Assembly (NCBI RefSeq): GCF_017744675.1
Contig: NZ_JAGIAV010000002.1
Coordinates: 124,001 to 188,000, forward strand
Reading direction: 5' to 3'
Origin: Flavobacterium sp.
GTDB taxonomy: Bacteria; Bacteroidota; Bacteroidia; Flavobacteriales; Flavobacteriaceae
DNA length: 64,000 nucleotides
In this document: piece by piece, positions 35,672 to 44,842 of the stretch
Layout: each line of letters opens with the position of its first letter
Position numbering within the stretch: the stretch's first letter is position 1
Position numbers and translations under genes: made by a program
Notes under the pieces: generated by a model
Told to the model about the DNA's origin: nothing
Database searches by the model: none
The model's input: only the letters and a program-made list of their open reading frames with translations

Positions 35672-36637
35672 TTATTTTTTATCAGTTGAGTTTGTTTCTT
35701 CTGTTGGTGCCACGTATGGTTTGTTTTTCTTTCCAAAAAGAGAAACATTTACATAACGAGTTGGATAAAGACGAAGATCTTGCAATAATAATTCAAGCTC
35801 CTTTGAAGTTTTAGTCAGGTTATTGTATAATGCCTCATCATGCAAAATTTTTCCTGCTGTCCCTTTTCCTGAATTCAAGTTCCCCATTAACAGATCTACT
35901 TTAGCCAAAGTTTGGTTCAAGTTACGAACAGTTTTACCTAAATCTGCTTTGTTTAGCGAATCTGAAATTTTATTGAAGTTTCCAGACATCTTATTAAAGT
36001 TGGTAACCATTCCATTAATCTGTCCTTTATTCGTATCCAAAATATTGTTGAGACTTCCTGATGCTTTATGAAATTGCTCCATAGTCTGACTCAATTCAGC
36101 AATTGTTTTCTTTAGATTTTCTTGAGTATTTTTATCTAAAGTATTATTTAATCCTGTAACCAAATTATCAATATTCAAAAGCATTTTATCAAGCTTTTGC
36201 TGAATTGGTTCAATTTTTCCTCCTAATGATTCTGTCAAACCCAATTCAACAGTAGAAACCAATTTCTGTCCGTCTTCTGCCAATTCTTTATCAGCAAAAT
36301 TAGGGATGATTTTAATCTGTTTTCCCGCAATTAAACTTGGAGAATAAATTGCTGCTGTACTGCTTTTAGAAATAGGAAAATCTGTTTTAAGTTGAAGTTC
36401 CACTAGTAATTTACCTGTAACTTCGTCAATTGTAATTTTATTTACTTTACCAATCGCAAGTCCGTTAAGAGTTACTGGAGCTGACGGAGACAAGTCCTCA
36501 ACATTATCATATTCAGCATATAATATGGTATAATTAGTAAAAAGATCTCTGCCCTTTAAAAAGCTATATCCCCAGATAAATAGTAGAATGGATGCGATGA
36601 CTAAAATAGCCGTTTTAATTTCTCTTGTTAGTTTCAA
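35672..36637 (-). CDS. mlaD: MCE/MlaD-family lipid transport protein
   Basis: A 321-residue protein with one N-terminal membrane anchor (about 10-26), one MCE domain (about 37-115, YAEYDNVEDLSPSAPVTLNGLAIGKV) and a long helical tail (about 130-300) that would form the periplasmic tunnel of a hexamer. In the MlaFEDB system MlaD binds phospholipid between the two membranes. No mlaE or mlaF permease or ATPase is adjacent, so the partner genes must be elsewhere. A TAATTTTG box (36662-36655, minus) sits just before its start. The amidase gene lies upstream, 50 bp away. Confidence 0.87.
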   Translation of the reverse strand: MKLTREIKTAILVIASILLFIWGYSFLKGRDLFTNYTILYAEYDNVEDLSPSAPVTLNGLAIGKVNKITIDEVTGKLLVELQLKTDFPISKSSTAAIYSPSLIAGKQIKIIPNFADKELAEDGQKLVSTVELGLTESLGGKIEPIQQKLDKMLLNIDNLVTGLNNTLDKNTQENLKKTIAELSQTMEQFHKASGSLNNILDTNKGQINGMVTNFNKMSGNFNKISDSLNKADLGKTVRNLNQTLAKVDLLMGNLNSGKGTAGKILHDEALYNNLTKTSKELELLLQDLRLYPTRYVNVSLFGKKNKPYVAPTEETNSTDKK

Positions 36638-36687
36638 AATTCTAAGTGTTTGTACAAAATTAATATAAATATTCGAACTTGCGCTTA

Positions 36688-37812
36688 TTATTTAATCGCG
36701 TCCTGAATACTGATTTTTTCACCATCTTTAGTTGCCACTAAAAATGCAGCGCCATAACCTTTACTTTTAGCTTCTTGCAGATATTTTTGTGCTGTTTCGT
36801 AACTTGTAGTTTCTTCGTAGAAATATTTATAAATATTATTTTCGTATATCATTGTTACATTTTTAAGTCCTTTAAAATTTTTAGGTTCCAAAGGTGTCTT
36901 CTTAATGCTTGCAATAAGCTGTACTTTAAAAAATGTTCCTTTTGGAGCATTTTTAACAGCAGCAACTGGAGTATTTGTTTTTGGTTTTGCCTTAGTTGAA
37001 GTATCTCTTATGGGCCGACTATCCTCTGACTCAGTTCCTGAACCAAAGTATTCTCTTTTATAACTCAAAATAGCTTCAGCAATAGCTCTTGCAATATCGT
37101 CTTGACCTTCTTCTGAATTTAGAATATTACCTTCTGTTGGATTTGAAACAAATCCAGTTTCAACCAAAACTCTAGGCATATAAGCTTTATGAAGTACCAT
37201 AAAAGGTGCTTGCTTCACTCCGCCATGACGAAGTTTTTTTCCTAATTTCTCAAAATTCTCTTCGATTTTAGTGGCAAGGGTAATACTATTATCTAAATAT
37301 TCTTCCTGCATTAAAGTCATACCAATCATCGATTCTGGAGAATTTGGGTCATAACCTTCGTATTTACGTTTATAATCTTTCTCTAATGTAATTACGGAGT
37401 TCTCTTTTTTCGCCGCTTCAAGGTTCGATGCTACTTTACTTAAACCCATCACGTAAGTTTCGGTTCCGTCTGCCGCAGTATTCTTATTAGCGTTACAGTG
37501 AATTGAAACAAATATATTTGAATTTGCCCTGTTTGCAATATTTGCCCTTTCGACCAAATCAACAAAAACATCCGTTTTACGAGTATAAATTACATTAACA
37601 TTAGGATTAAGCTCTAAAATCTTCCCAACTTTCAAAACAATAGCTAAAGCAATATTTTTTTCAATTCTTCCGCTGTAAACAGCTCCAAAGTCATGATCTC
37701 CATGTCCGGCGTCGAGTGTTACCTTAAACACATTTGACTGACTATGAGCACAAAAAGACGATATCGTTAGAAATAAAGCAAATATTACTTTAAATTTGTT
37801 AATTCTATTCAT
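36688..37812 (-). CDS. N-acetylmuramoyl-L-alanine amidase (AmiC type) with SPOR-like tail
   Basis: Cuts the amide bond between MurNAc and the stem peptide; used in cell division. The ATG at 37812 (MNRINKFKVIFALFLTISSFCAHSQ) gives a clean signal peptide, whereas a longer TTG-initiated frame buries it. The Amidase_3 domain shows TLDAGHGDHDFGA (Zn His), E in SGRIEKNIAL, SIHCNANKN (Zn His) and VETGFVSNP. A linker of about 45 residues leads to a C-terminal domain (GTFFKVQLIASIKK onward, about 295-374) like SPOR, which binds denuded septal glycan. Divergent from lptD. Confidence 0.9.
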   Translation of the reverse strand: MNRINKFKVIFALFLTISSFCAHSQSNVFKVTLDAGHGDHDFGAVYSGRIEKNIALAIVLKVGKILELNPNVNVIYTRKTDVFVDLVERANIANRANSNIFVSIHCNANKNTAADGTETYVMGLSKVASNLEAAKKENSVITLEKDYKRKYEGYDPNSPESMIGMTLMQEEYLDNSITLATKIEENFEKLGKKLRHGGVKQAPFMVLHKAYMPRVLVETGFVSNPTEGNILNSEEGQDDIARAIAEAILSYKREYFGSGTESEDSRPIRDTSTKAKPKTNTPVAAVKNAPKGTFFKVQLIASIKKTPLEPKNFKGLKNVTMIYENNIYKYFYEETTSYETAQKYLQEAKSKGYGAAFLVATKDGEKISIQDAIK

Positions 37813-37889
37813 AAATCTAAAAGTTAATTTTAATAAAATGCAGCTGTTATAATTTTTAGAATTGATTATTTTTGCCAAAAAATTATATG

Positions 37890-37897
37890 TAAGTTTG
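37890..37897 (+). promoter_or_regulatory. -7 box upstream of lptD
   Basis: TAAGTTTG, exact TAnnTTTG match. Transcription would start near 37903, which excludes the upstream TTG at 37862 as start codon and supports the TTG at 37946. Confidence 0.45.
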
Positions 37898-37945
37898 ACA
37901 TGTCAAAAAACAAGCCATAATTTTACAAAAATAGCATTTAAACCT

Positions 37946-40597
37946 TTGCATACAAACTTATTTAATATCGTTTTAATATCATTTTTCCTAACTATAGGTT
38001 GTGGTAATTTATACTCGCAAGAAATAAAAAACAAAAAAAAGCCTTTACCTGCTGTAAAACAATCAGATAAAGAAAGCACTGCGATTACAGACACCATAAA
38101 ACTCGATACAGTTAGACCCAAAAAGACTTTTTTGGATGGAAAAGTAAGATACAAAGCAAAAGATTATGCTAAAATTGATCAGAAAAAAAAGCTGATCACT
38201 CTATATAATGAAGCCGAATTATACTATAAAGATGTAGAATTAAAATCGGGTATAATTGTGCTCAATTATGAAAAAGACGAAGTTTACGCGGGAAGAATTA
38301 AAGATTCTGCAGGAGTTTTAACTCAGTATCCAAACTTCAAACAAGGATCTAGCGAAGTACAGCCAGACTCTATTCGTTTTAATTTCAAAACAAAAAAGGC
38401 TTTAATTTACAATTCGAGAACAAAACAAGGCGAGTTAAATATTAAAGCTGCTGTTACTAAAAAAGAAAACGACTCTGTATACTTTTTAAAGGGCGCACGT
38501 ATTACTACCGCTCAAGATATTGACCATCCTGAATACTATTTTCAAACCAGCAGAATTAAATTTGTTCCTGGCAAAAAGATTGTTGCCGGCTTAACGCAAA
38601 TGGTAATTGCAGATGTGCCTACTCCGCTTGCGCTTCCTTATGGTTTTTTCCCTTTAAGTAAAGAAAAAAGCGTTTCGGGTATTATTATCCCAAGTTATAA
38701 CGACTCTAACACACGAGGATTTTCATTGCAAAATGGGGGGTATTATTTTGCCCTAAGCGATAATTATGACTTGACAGTCCTTGGAGATTATTATACCAAC
38801 GGAAGTTACGCCATGCGCTTTGAATCGGCGTATGCCAAAAGATATAAGTATAGAGGAAATGTTAATATTCGTTTTGAGAATCTGATAAACAGCGAGCGTG
38901 GTTATCCAGATTACTCCAAACAAAATATTTACAACATTCAATGGTCGCATTCTAAAGACACCAAATCGAATCCGAATTCTACTTTCTCTGCTTCTGTTAA
39001 CATGGGTAGTAGTAAATATTTCAAGCAGTCTATTAACCAAGCCAACATAGGGTCGAACTTAAACAACACCTTAAACTCGTCGATTTCATACAACAAAACC
39101 TTTAATACAATTCCAGGTTCCCGTCTTTCGTTATCTGCAACTCACAGCCAGAACACGCAGACAGAAGACATTGTAATGACACTTCCGTCTTTACAGGGAA
39201 GTATCGATCGTGTTTATCCATTTGTTGGAAAGGATGGCGTAAAGAAAGGATTTATAAAAAATATCAACTTACAATATAATGTAAGCGGTAAAAACTATTT
39301 TAAAACAAAAGATTCGCTGTTTTTCAAGCCTCAGATGTTTAATGATGCACAATTAGGATTGCAGCAAACTATTCCGTTGAGCACCAACTTTAAGATTTTC
39401 AAATATTTCAGTGCTGGAGCTTCTACTACTTATCAGGAAACTTGGGTTAACAAGACGATCCAGAAAGTTTACGATCCTTCTGCTGGACAAACAGTCAATA
39501 AAACTGTAAACGGTTTTGACTCTTTTAGAACATACAACTTCAGCACCAATTTAGGTACGACTATTTACGGAACTTTTAATTTTGGAGACGATAAAAGAAT
39601 CCAATCTATTAGACACGTCATGCGCCCTAGCATTACTTATGCTTATACGCCAAGTTTTGAAAAATACTACGACACTTATACAGTCGATGCTTCTGGTGTA
39701 ATTAAGTCTGAATATACAAGATTTGAAAACGGATTGTATGGAGCACCAGGAAAAGAAAACTCTAACATTGTTGGTTTTGCTTTGAGCAACACTTTTGAAG
39801 CTAAAGTAAGAGATCGTGACAGCACAAAAACAGAGCCTAAGAAAATAATGCTGCTAAACAACTTAAACTTCAGCACTAGCTATAATTTTAATGCTGACGG
39901 GAAAACTACATTTGGATGGCAACCTGTATTGGTTAGTGGTGGAACGCAGTTTTTTGACAATAAAATGAATATGAACTTTGGTGCGACATTAGATCCTTAT
40001 GCGATTGATAATGGAGGTAACAAAATTGATAAATTCAATATTGATAATGGCGGAAGTTTATTCAGAATGACAAGTGCAAACGTAACTGTAAACTACTCAT
40101 TCTCGAATAAAGGAAGCGGAAAAGAAAAAGAAAAAAACACACAAAGCCAGCGAAACGGAGGTCGAAGCGATGACTTATTTGGTACGAATACCGACTTAAA
40201 TGACAGCCGTAACAGCCAGTTTGCCAATGAACCTGAAAAAGACGATGTAATTACAGAATTCTTTAATTCTAAAGTTCCGTGGGACATGACACTTGCTTAT
40301 TCCTTAACGTATTCCAACGTAAAACGAGAAAGCACCATTTCTGGAAACTCCATCATGATTTCCATCAATACCGATCTTACTCCTAAATGGAAGGCTGGGG
40401 TTTCTACAGGTTACGATTTTGTACAAAAAGGAGTTACCTTTACGCAATTCCGTTTTGAGCGAGATTTATTAAGCTGGAGAATGGCCTTTAACTGGCAGCC
40501 TTTGGGAACAAATTCTAACTGGAACTTCTTTATCGGAATTAAATCTGGTATGCTTAGCGATATCAAATGGAACAAACGCAGCGTTTCAAATAGATAA
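37946..40597 (+). CDS. lptD: LPS assembly protein LptD
   Basis: Outer-membrane barrel that inserts LPS at the cell surface with LptE. An N-terminal OstA/LptA-like beta-jellyroll (about 70-220: KVRYKAKDYAKIDQKKKLITLYNEAELYYKD is the start of it, cited by position) precedes a large barrel. No ATG fits; the TTG at 37946 gives MHTNLFNIVLISFFLTIGCG followed by NLYSQ, a good signal peptide. The 883-residue product has Bacteroidota-type LptD features (PLALPYGFFPLSKEKSVSG) and a low-complexity insert near residue 740. Neighbours amidase and ridA form a common Flavobacteriia order. Confidence 0.83.
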   Translation: MHTNLFNIVLISFFLTIGCGNLYSQEIKNKKKPLPAVKQSDKESTAITDTIKLDTVRPKKTFLDGKVRYKAKDYAKIDQKKKLITLYNEAELYYKDVELKSGIIVLNYEKDEVYAGRIKDSAGVLTQYPNFKQGSSEVQPDSIRFNFKTKKALIYNSRTKQGELNIKAAVTKKENDSVYFLKGARITTAQDIDHPEYYFQTSRIKFVPGKKIVAGLTQMVIADVPTPLALPYGFFPLSKEKSVSGIIIPSYNDSNTRGFSLQNGGYYFALSDNYDLTVLGDYYTNGSYAMRFESAYAKRYKYRGNVNIRFENLINSERGYPDYSKQNIYNIQWSHSKDTKSNPNSTFSASVNMGSSKYFKQSINQANIGSNLNNTLNSSISYNKTFNTIPGSRLSLSATHSQNTQTEDIVMTLPSLQGSIDRVYPFVGKDGVKKGFIKNINLQYNVSGKNYFKTKDSLFFKPQMFNDAQLGLQQTIPLSTNFKIFKYFSAGASTTYQETWVNKTIQKVYDPSAGQTVNKTVNGFDSFRTYNFSTNLGTTIYGTFNFGDDKRIQSIRHVMRPSITYAYTPSFEKYYDTYTVDASGVIKSEYTRFENGLYGAPGKENSNIVGFALSNTFEAKVRDRDSTKTEPKKIMLLNNLNFSTSYNFNADGKTTFGWQPVLVSGGTQFFDNKMNMNFGATLDPYAIDNGGNKIDKFNIDNGGSLFRMTSANVTVNYSFSNKGSGKEKEKNTQSQRNGGRSDDLFGTNTDLNDSRNSQFANEPEKDDVITEFFNSKVPWDMTLAYSLTYSNVKRESTISGNSIMISINTDLTPKWKAGVSTGYDFVQKGVTFTQFRFERDLLSWRMAFNWQPLGTNSNWNFFIGIKSGMLSDIKWNKRSVSNR

Positions 40598-40606
40598 TTT
40601 TTTGTC

Positions 40607-40641
40607 GTAAAGTCTAAAGTCTAAAGTCTTAAAGTCTAAAA
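40607..40641. repeat. AAAGTCT tandem repeat
   Basis: Units of 7-8 bp, (T)AAAGTCT, four times, just after the lptD stop. Confidence 0.6.
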
Positions 40642-40719
40642 TTGATGGGATTCTTTAGATACATAGAAACTCTACAGTTTGTATAAAAACAAAACTTATA
40701 TTTCTAATAAAATTATATT

Positions 40720-41100
40720 ATGAAAAAAATCATTTTTACCGAGAAAGCTCCGGCTCCAATCGGACCGTATAATCAAGCTGTTTTGTCTGGAAACACACTT
40801 TATGCTTCTGGGCAAATTGCAATCAATCCTGAGTCAGGAGAATTGGTTACAGACAACATTAATGATGAAACCAATCAGGTTATGAAAAACATCGCGGCTA
40901 TTCTTGAAGCGGCAGACATGACATTTGAGAATGTTGTAAAGTCAACTATCTTCATCATGGACATGAATAACTTTGGAGCAATAAACACCGTTTACGGTTC
41001 TTATTTTAACGAAAAAACCGCTCCAGCTCGTGAAACGGTTCAAGTGGCTTGTTTGCCAAAAAATGTTAATGTAGAAATTTCTATAATTGCTGTGCAATAG
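40720..41100 (+). CDS. ridA: RidA family enamine/imine deaminase
   Basis: Clears reactive 2-aminoacrylate and related enamines made by PLP enzymes. The 126-residue length is exact for the family. Motifs: APAPIGPYNQAV near the N-terminus, SGQIAINPESGEL and the C-terminal signature with the key Arg (PARETVQVACLPKNVNVEI). A TATATTTC box about 15 bp upstream of the start may be its promoter. Its last 20 nt overlap the end of the convergent mgsA gene. Confidence 0.96.
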   Translation: MKKIIFTEKAPAPIGPYNQAVLSGNTLYASGQIAINPESGELVTDNINDETNQVMKNIAAILEAADMTFENVVKSTIFIMDMNNFGAINTVYGSYFNEKTAPARETVQVACLPKNVNVEISIIAVQ

Positions 41101-41455
41101 CATCTAATAATAATTGTGCCGTTGCTTCATTAGTTGCCAGCGGCACATTATGCACATCGCAAACACGAATTAGCATATTAATATCTGCTTCATGCGGATG
41201 GCTCGATAGAGGATCTTTAAAAAAGAAAACCATCTGTGTAATTCCCTCCGCTACTCTTCCTGCAATTTGCGCATCGCCTCCAAGAGGACCAGAAAGCATT
41301 CTCTGAGTTTTAAATCCAGCAGCTTCTGCTTTTCCTCCAGTAGTACCAGTACCGATCAGCCTTATTTTTTCATTATGCAAAACAGCTTCATTCTTGATTA
41401 AGAAATCAATTAAATCTGCTTTTTTTCCATCATGAGCAATAATGGCAATTTCCAT
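41081..41455 (-). CDS. mgsA: methylglyoxal synthase
   Basis: Converts dihydroxyacetone phosphate to methylglyoxal and phosphate, relieving sugar-phosphate overload when phosphate is short. The ATG at 41455 (MEIAIIAHDGKK) gives 124 residues; an upstream frame would overlap the kinase gene. Motifs: AHDGKK, GTGTTGG phosphate loop, SGPLGGDAQI with the catalytic Asp, and DPLSSHPHEADI with the His. Ten bp after the GlcNAc kinase gene on the same strand. A sensible partner for a hexosamine pathway that can flood lower glycolysis. Confidence 0.94.
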   Translation of the reverse strand: MEIAIIAHDGKKADLIDFLIKNEAVLHNEKIRLIGTGTTGGKAEAAGFKTQRMLSGPLGGDAQIAGRVAEGITQMVFFFKDPLSSHPHEADINMLIRVCDVHNVPLATNEATAQLLLDAIAQQL

Positions 41456-41465
41456 AAAACCAGAA

Positions 41466-42317
41466 CTATTGATTAGCGACATGGTAAGCAATTAATCCAT
41501 CAATAGGTCTTCTTAAAACATTCCCTAATTGAAGTTCATATTTATTAAATGTTTCTTGTAATTCATCTTTCAAGTAAAATGCGATAGAACCAACAAAATG
41601 TACTGGAACTTCTTTGCAGTTGTCGAATTGTTTGATGTAATTCTTAACGAAAGATTTCATTCCTTTGAAAATAATTTTTCTGCAGAACTCAGTATCTTTA
41701 TGCTTAATCAAAAACTTAGCAAAAGTTGCTAAATAAGCATTTGGATTCGGCTCTTTGTATAATTTATTTTTAATAAAATCAGGATCAACGTCGTATTCTT
41801 TTTCAAATTCAACCGCTAATTCTTTTGGCATTTTATTAAAATAGTATTTTCTAATTAATTCTTTTCCAAAAACATTTCCGCTGCAGTCATCCATCACGAT
41901 ATAACCTAATGATTGAACTTTTTGATGCAATACTTTTCCATCAAAATAACTGCAGTTAGAACCTGTTCCTAAGATTGAAACTATTGCTTCTTCACCTTTT
42001 GGAGTTGTAGCATAAACAGCCGCATAAGTATCTTCCTGAACGTCTACAATTGCGTTAGAAAAATACTCTTGAAAAACCTGTTTTAAGTATTCTTTCATTC
42101 TATCTGTACCACAACCGGCACCGTAAAAGAACAAGTGAGTTGCTTCTTTTTTGTTTTGTAAAATATCAAAACGGTCGTTTAGTCTTGAAACGATTTCCGG
42201 CCCGTCTAGAATTTCAGGATTTAATCCTAAAGTTTGTGTTGTGAATAATACTTTTCCATTATCATCTATCGCAATCCAATCGGCTTTAGTAGATCCACTG
42301 TCAACTATTAATTTCAT
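41466..42317 (-). CDS. BadF/BadG-type kinase, probable N-acetylglucosamine kinase
   Basis: A 283-residue ASKHA-fold sugar kinase. Seen: VDSGSTKADW (phosphate-1 loop, 4-13), the second phosphate loop SILGTGSNCSYFDG (about 112-125) and GYIVMDDCSGNVFGK. This matches the eukaryote-like GlcNAc kinase group common in Bacteroidota rather than the ROK-type NagK. GlcNAc kinase activity is a family-based inference. It would supply GlcNAc-6-P to the deaminase of the chitin locus 35 kb away. Tightly followed by mgsA; gapA lies upstream with a terminator between. Confidence 0.78.
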   Translation of the reverse strand: MKLIVDSGSTKADWIAIDDNGKVLFTTQTLGLNPEILDGPEIVSRLNDRFDILQNKKEATHLFFYGAGCGTDRMKEYLKQVFQEYFSNAIVDVQEDTYAAVYATTPKGEEAIVSILGTGSNCSYFDGKVLHQKVQSLGYIVMDDCSGNVFGKELIRKYYFNKMPKELAVEFEKEYDVDPDFIKNKLYKEPNPNAYLATFAKFLIKHKDTEFCRKIIFKGMKSFVKNYIKQFDNCKEVPVHFVGSIAFYLKDELQETFNKYELQLGNVLRRPIDGLIAYHVANQ

Positions 42318-42397
42318 TTGTTTAGTTTTTGGAATTAGGTTTTCTATATTTAATTTAAAAGTGTGTTTTTTACATTAATTATAGAAGTAACAAAATA

Positions 42398-42431
42398 AGA
42401 AAATCCCGTTATTGTAAAGTAACGGGATTTT
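42398..42431 (-). terminator. terminator of gapA
   Basis: AAATCCCGTTA and TAACGGGATTT with an 8-nt loop, short T-run on the minus strand, 17 bp past the stop. Confidence 0.75.
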
Positions 42432-42447
42432 GCAAAAATATATATTA

Positions 42448-43485
<1,038 letters not shown>

Positions 43486-43546
43486 CTAATTCAAAGTCTA
43501 ATTTCCTCACAATAAACTTCTTTTTCTTTTTTAAACTTTATATTGG

Positions 43547-44533
43547 TTATGTCGACATAATGTCAGACACTCTTAACAATTCTCTATCAATTTCAGATTT
43601 GCCTTTGATAGCTTGCTCAAGCGGCGTTAATATCACTTTATCTTCGCGAAGTCCCACCATATAATTTGATTTTCCTTCAATTAAAGATTCTACAGCCTTA
43701 ACTCCTAAACGGCTTGCCAGAACACGGTCAAAACAAGACGGAGAACCTCCACGCTGCATGTGTCCTAGAACAGAAACACGCACATCGTACTCAGGCAAAT
43801 TAGCTTCAACATAATCTTTTAATTCAAATACGTTTTTACCAATTTTATCTCCTTCAGCAATTACAACAATACTTGATGATTTTCCTGATGCTTTACTTTT
43901 TTGAAGCGAATCTAAAAGACGATCTAAACCAAGATCTTCTTCAGGAATAAGAATTTCTTCTGCTCCTGCTCCAATACCTGCGTTAAGAGCAATATGGCCT
44001 GCATCTCTACCCATAACCTCTACAAAGAAAAGACGGTTATGCGAACTTGCAGTATCTCTAATTTTATCGATACAGTCTACAACAGTATTTAAAGCAGTGT
44101 CATACCCTAGAGTAAAACTTGTACCATAAATATCATTATCAATAGTACCTGGAATTCCCATTACTGGAAAACCAAATTCTGAATTAAAAATTAATCCTCC
44201 TGTAAAACTACCATCACCACCAATAACAACCAAAGCATCTACACCAGCCTTAACCAAATTCTCGTGTGCTTTTTTTCTACCTTCAGGGGTTCTAAACTCA
44301 ACTGAACGAGCCGATTTTAAGATCGTTCCACCTTTGTTTACAATATTATTTACGCTTCGTGGTCCCATTTCCTTGAAGTCTCCTTCAATCATTCCCTGAT
44401 ACCCTCTATAAATTCCGATGCATTCTATATTATGGTATGCGCAAGTTCGAACAACTGATCGTATTGCAGCATTCATTCCAGGTGAATCTCCTCCTGAGGT
44501 AAGAACACCTACTTTTTTTATTGTTTTTGGCAT
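43547..44533 (-). CDS. pfkA: ATP-dependent 6-phosphofructokinase
   Basis: Commits fructose-6-P, including that made from GlcNAc, to glycolysis. At 328 residues it matches the bacterial group-A enzyme. GVLTSGGDSPGMNAAIR (9-25), GGDGSFTGG (about 104) with Gly-Asp-Gly typical of ATP use, PGTIDNDIYGTSFTLGYDTA with the catalytic Asp, EVMGRDAGHIAL and GHMQRGGSPSCFDR. Upstream of gapA on the same strand. Nothing unusual in the sequence. Confidence 0.97.
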   Translation of the reverse strand: MPKTIKKVGVLTSGGDSPGMNAAIRSVVRTCAYHNIECIGIYRGYQGMIEGDFKEMGPRSVNNIVNKGGTILKSARSVEFRTPEGRKKAHENLVKAGVDALVVIGGDGSFTGGLIFNSEFGFPVMGIPGTIDNDIYGTSFTLGYDTALNTVVDCIDKIRDTASSHNRLFFVEVMGRDAGHIALNAGIGAGAEEILIPEEDLGLDRLLDSLQKSKASGKSSSIVVIAEGDKIGKNVFELKDYVEANLPEYDVRVSVLGHMQRGGSPSCFDRVLASRLGVKAVESLIEGKSNYMVGLREDKVILTPLEQAIKGKSEIDRELLRVSDIMST

Positions 44534-44842
44534 TATTTAAGTATTAAAGTGTAAAATTAGCAAACATTCAGCACTTTTCGGGTTACGATTATCATAAATT
44601 AATAAAATCTGTTAAATTCAAACGTTTTCGTTAATAAGTTTTTTCTAGAAAAAAATTTCATTAAAAATAATAAAACGCTATTTTTTTAATTAAATCGTCA
44701 AAATTAACAATACCCTGATGAAGTGTTATAAAAATCAAAATTTCCGGCTCACATGGAAAATTTTATTAGAGTGCCTAAATTTAGCACAAAAAAAACCATT
44801 ATGAGAATAATGGTTTTATAAAAGTCTTTTTTTAACAAAGTG
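44534..44842. other. 309-bp gap between pfkA and tamB
   Basis: AT-rich, no ORF. It holds the tamB terminator near its left-strand end (44790-44817) and presumably the pfkA promoter; CAAACATT at about 44560 is only a partial TAnnTTTG match. I see nothing else. Confidence 0.6.
44790..44817 (-). terminator. terminator of tamB
   Basis: AAAACCATTAT and ATAATGGTTTT with a 4-nt loop, T8 run on the minus strand, 26 bp past the stop. Confidence 0.8.
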
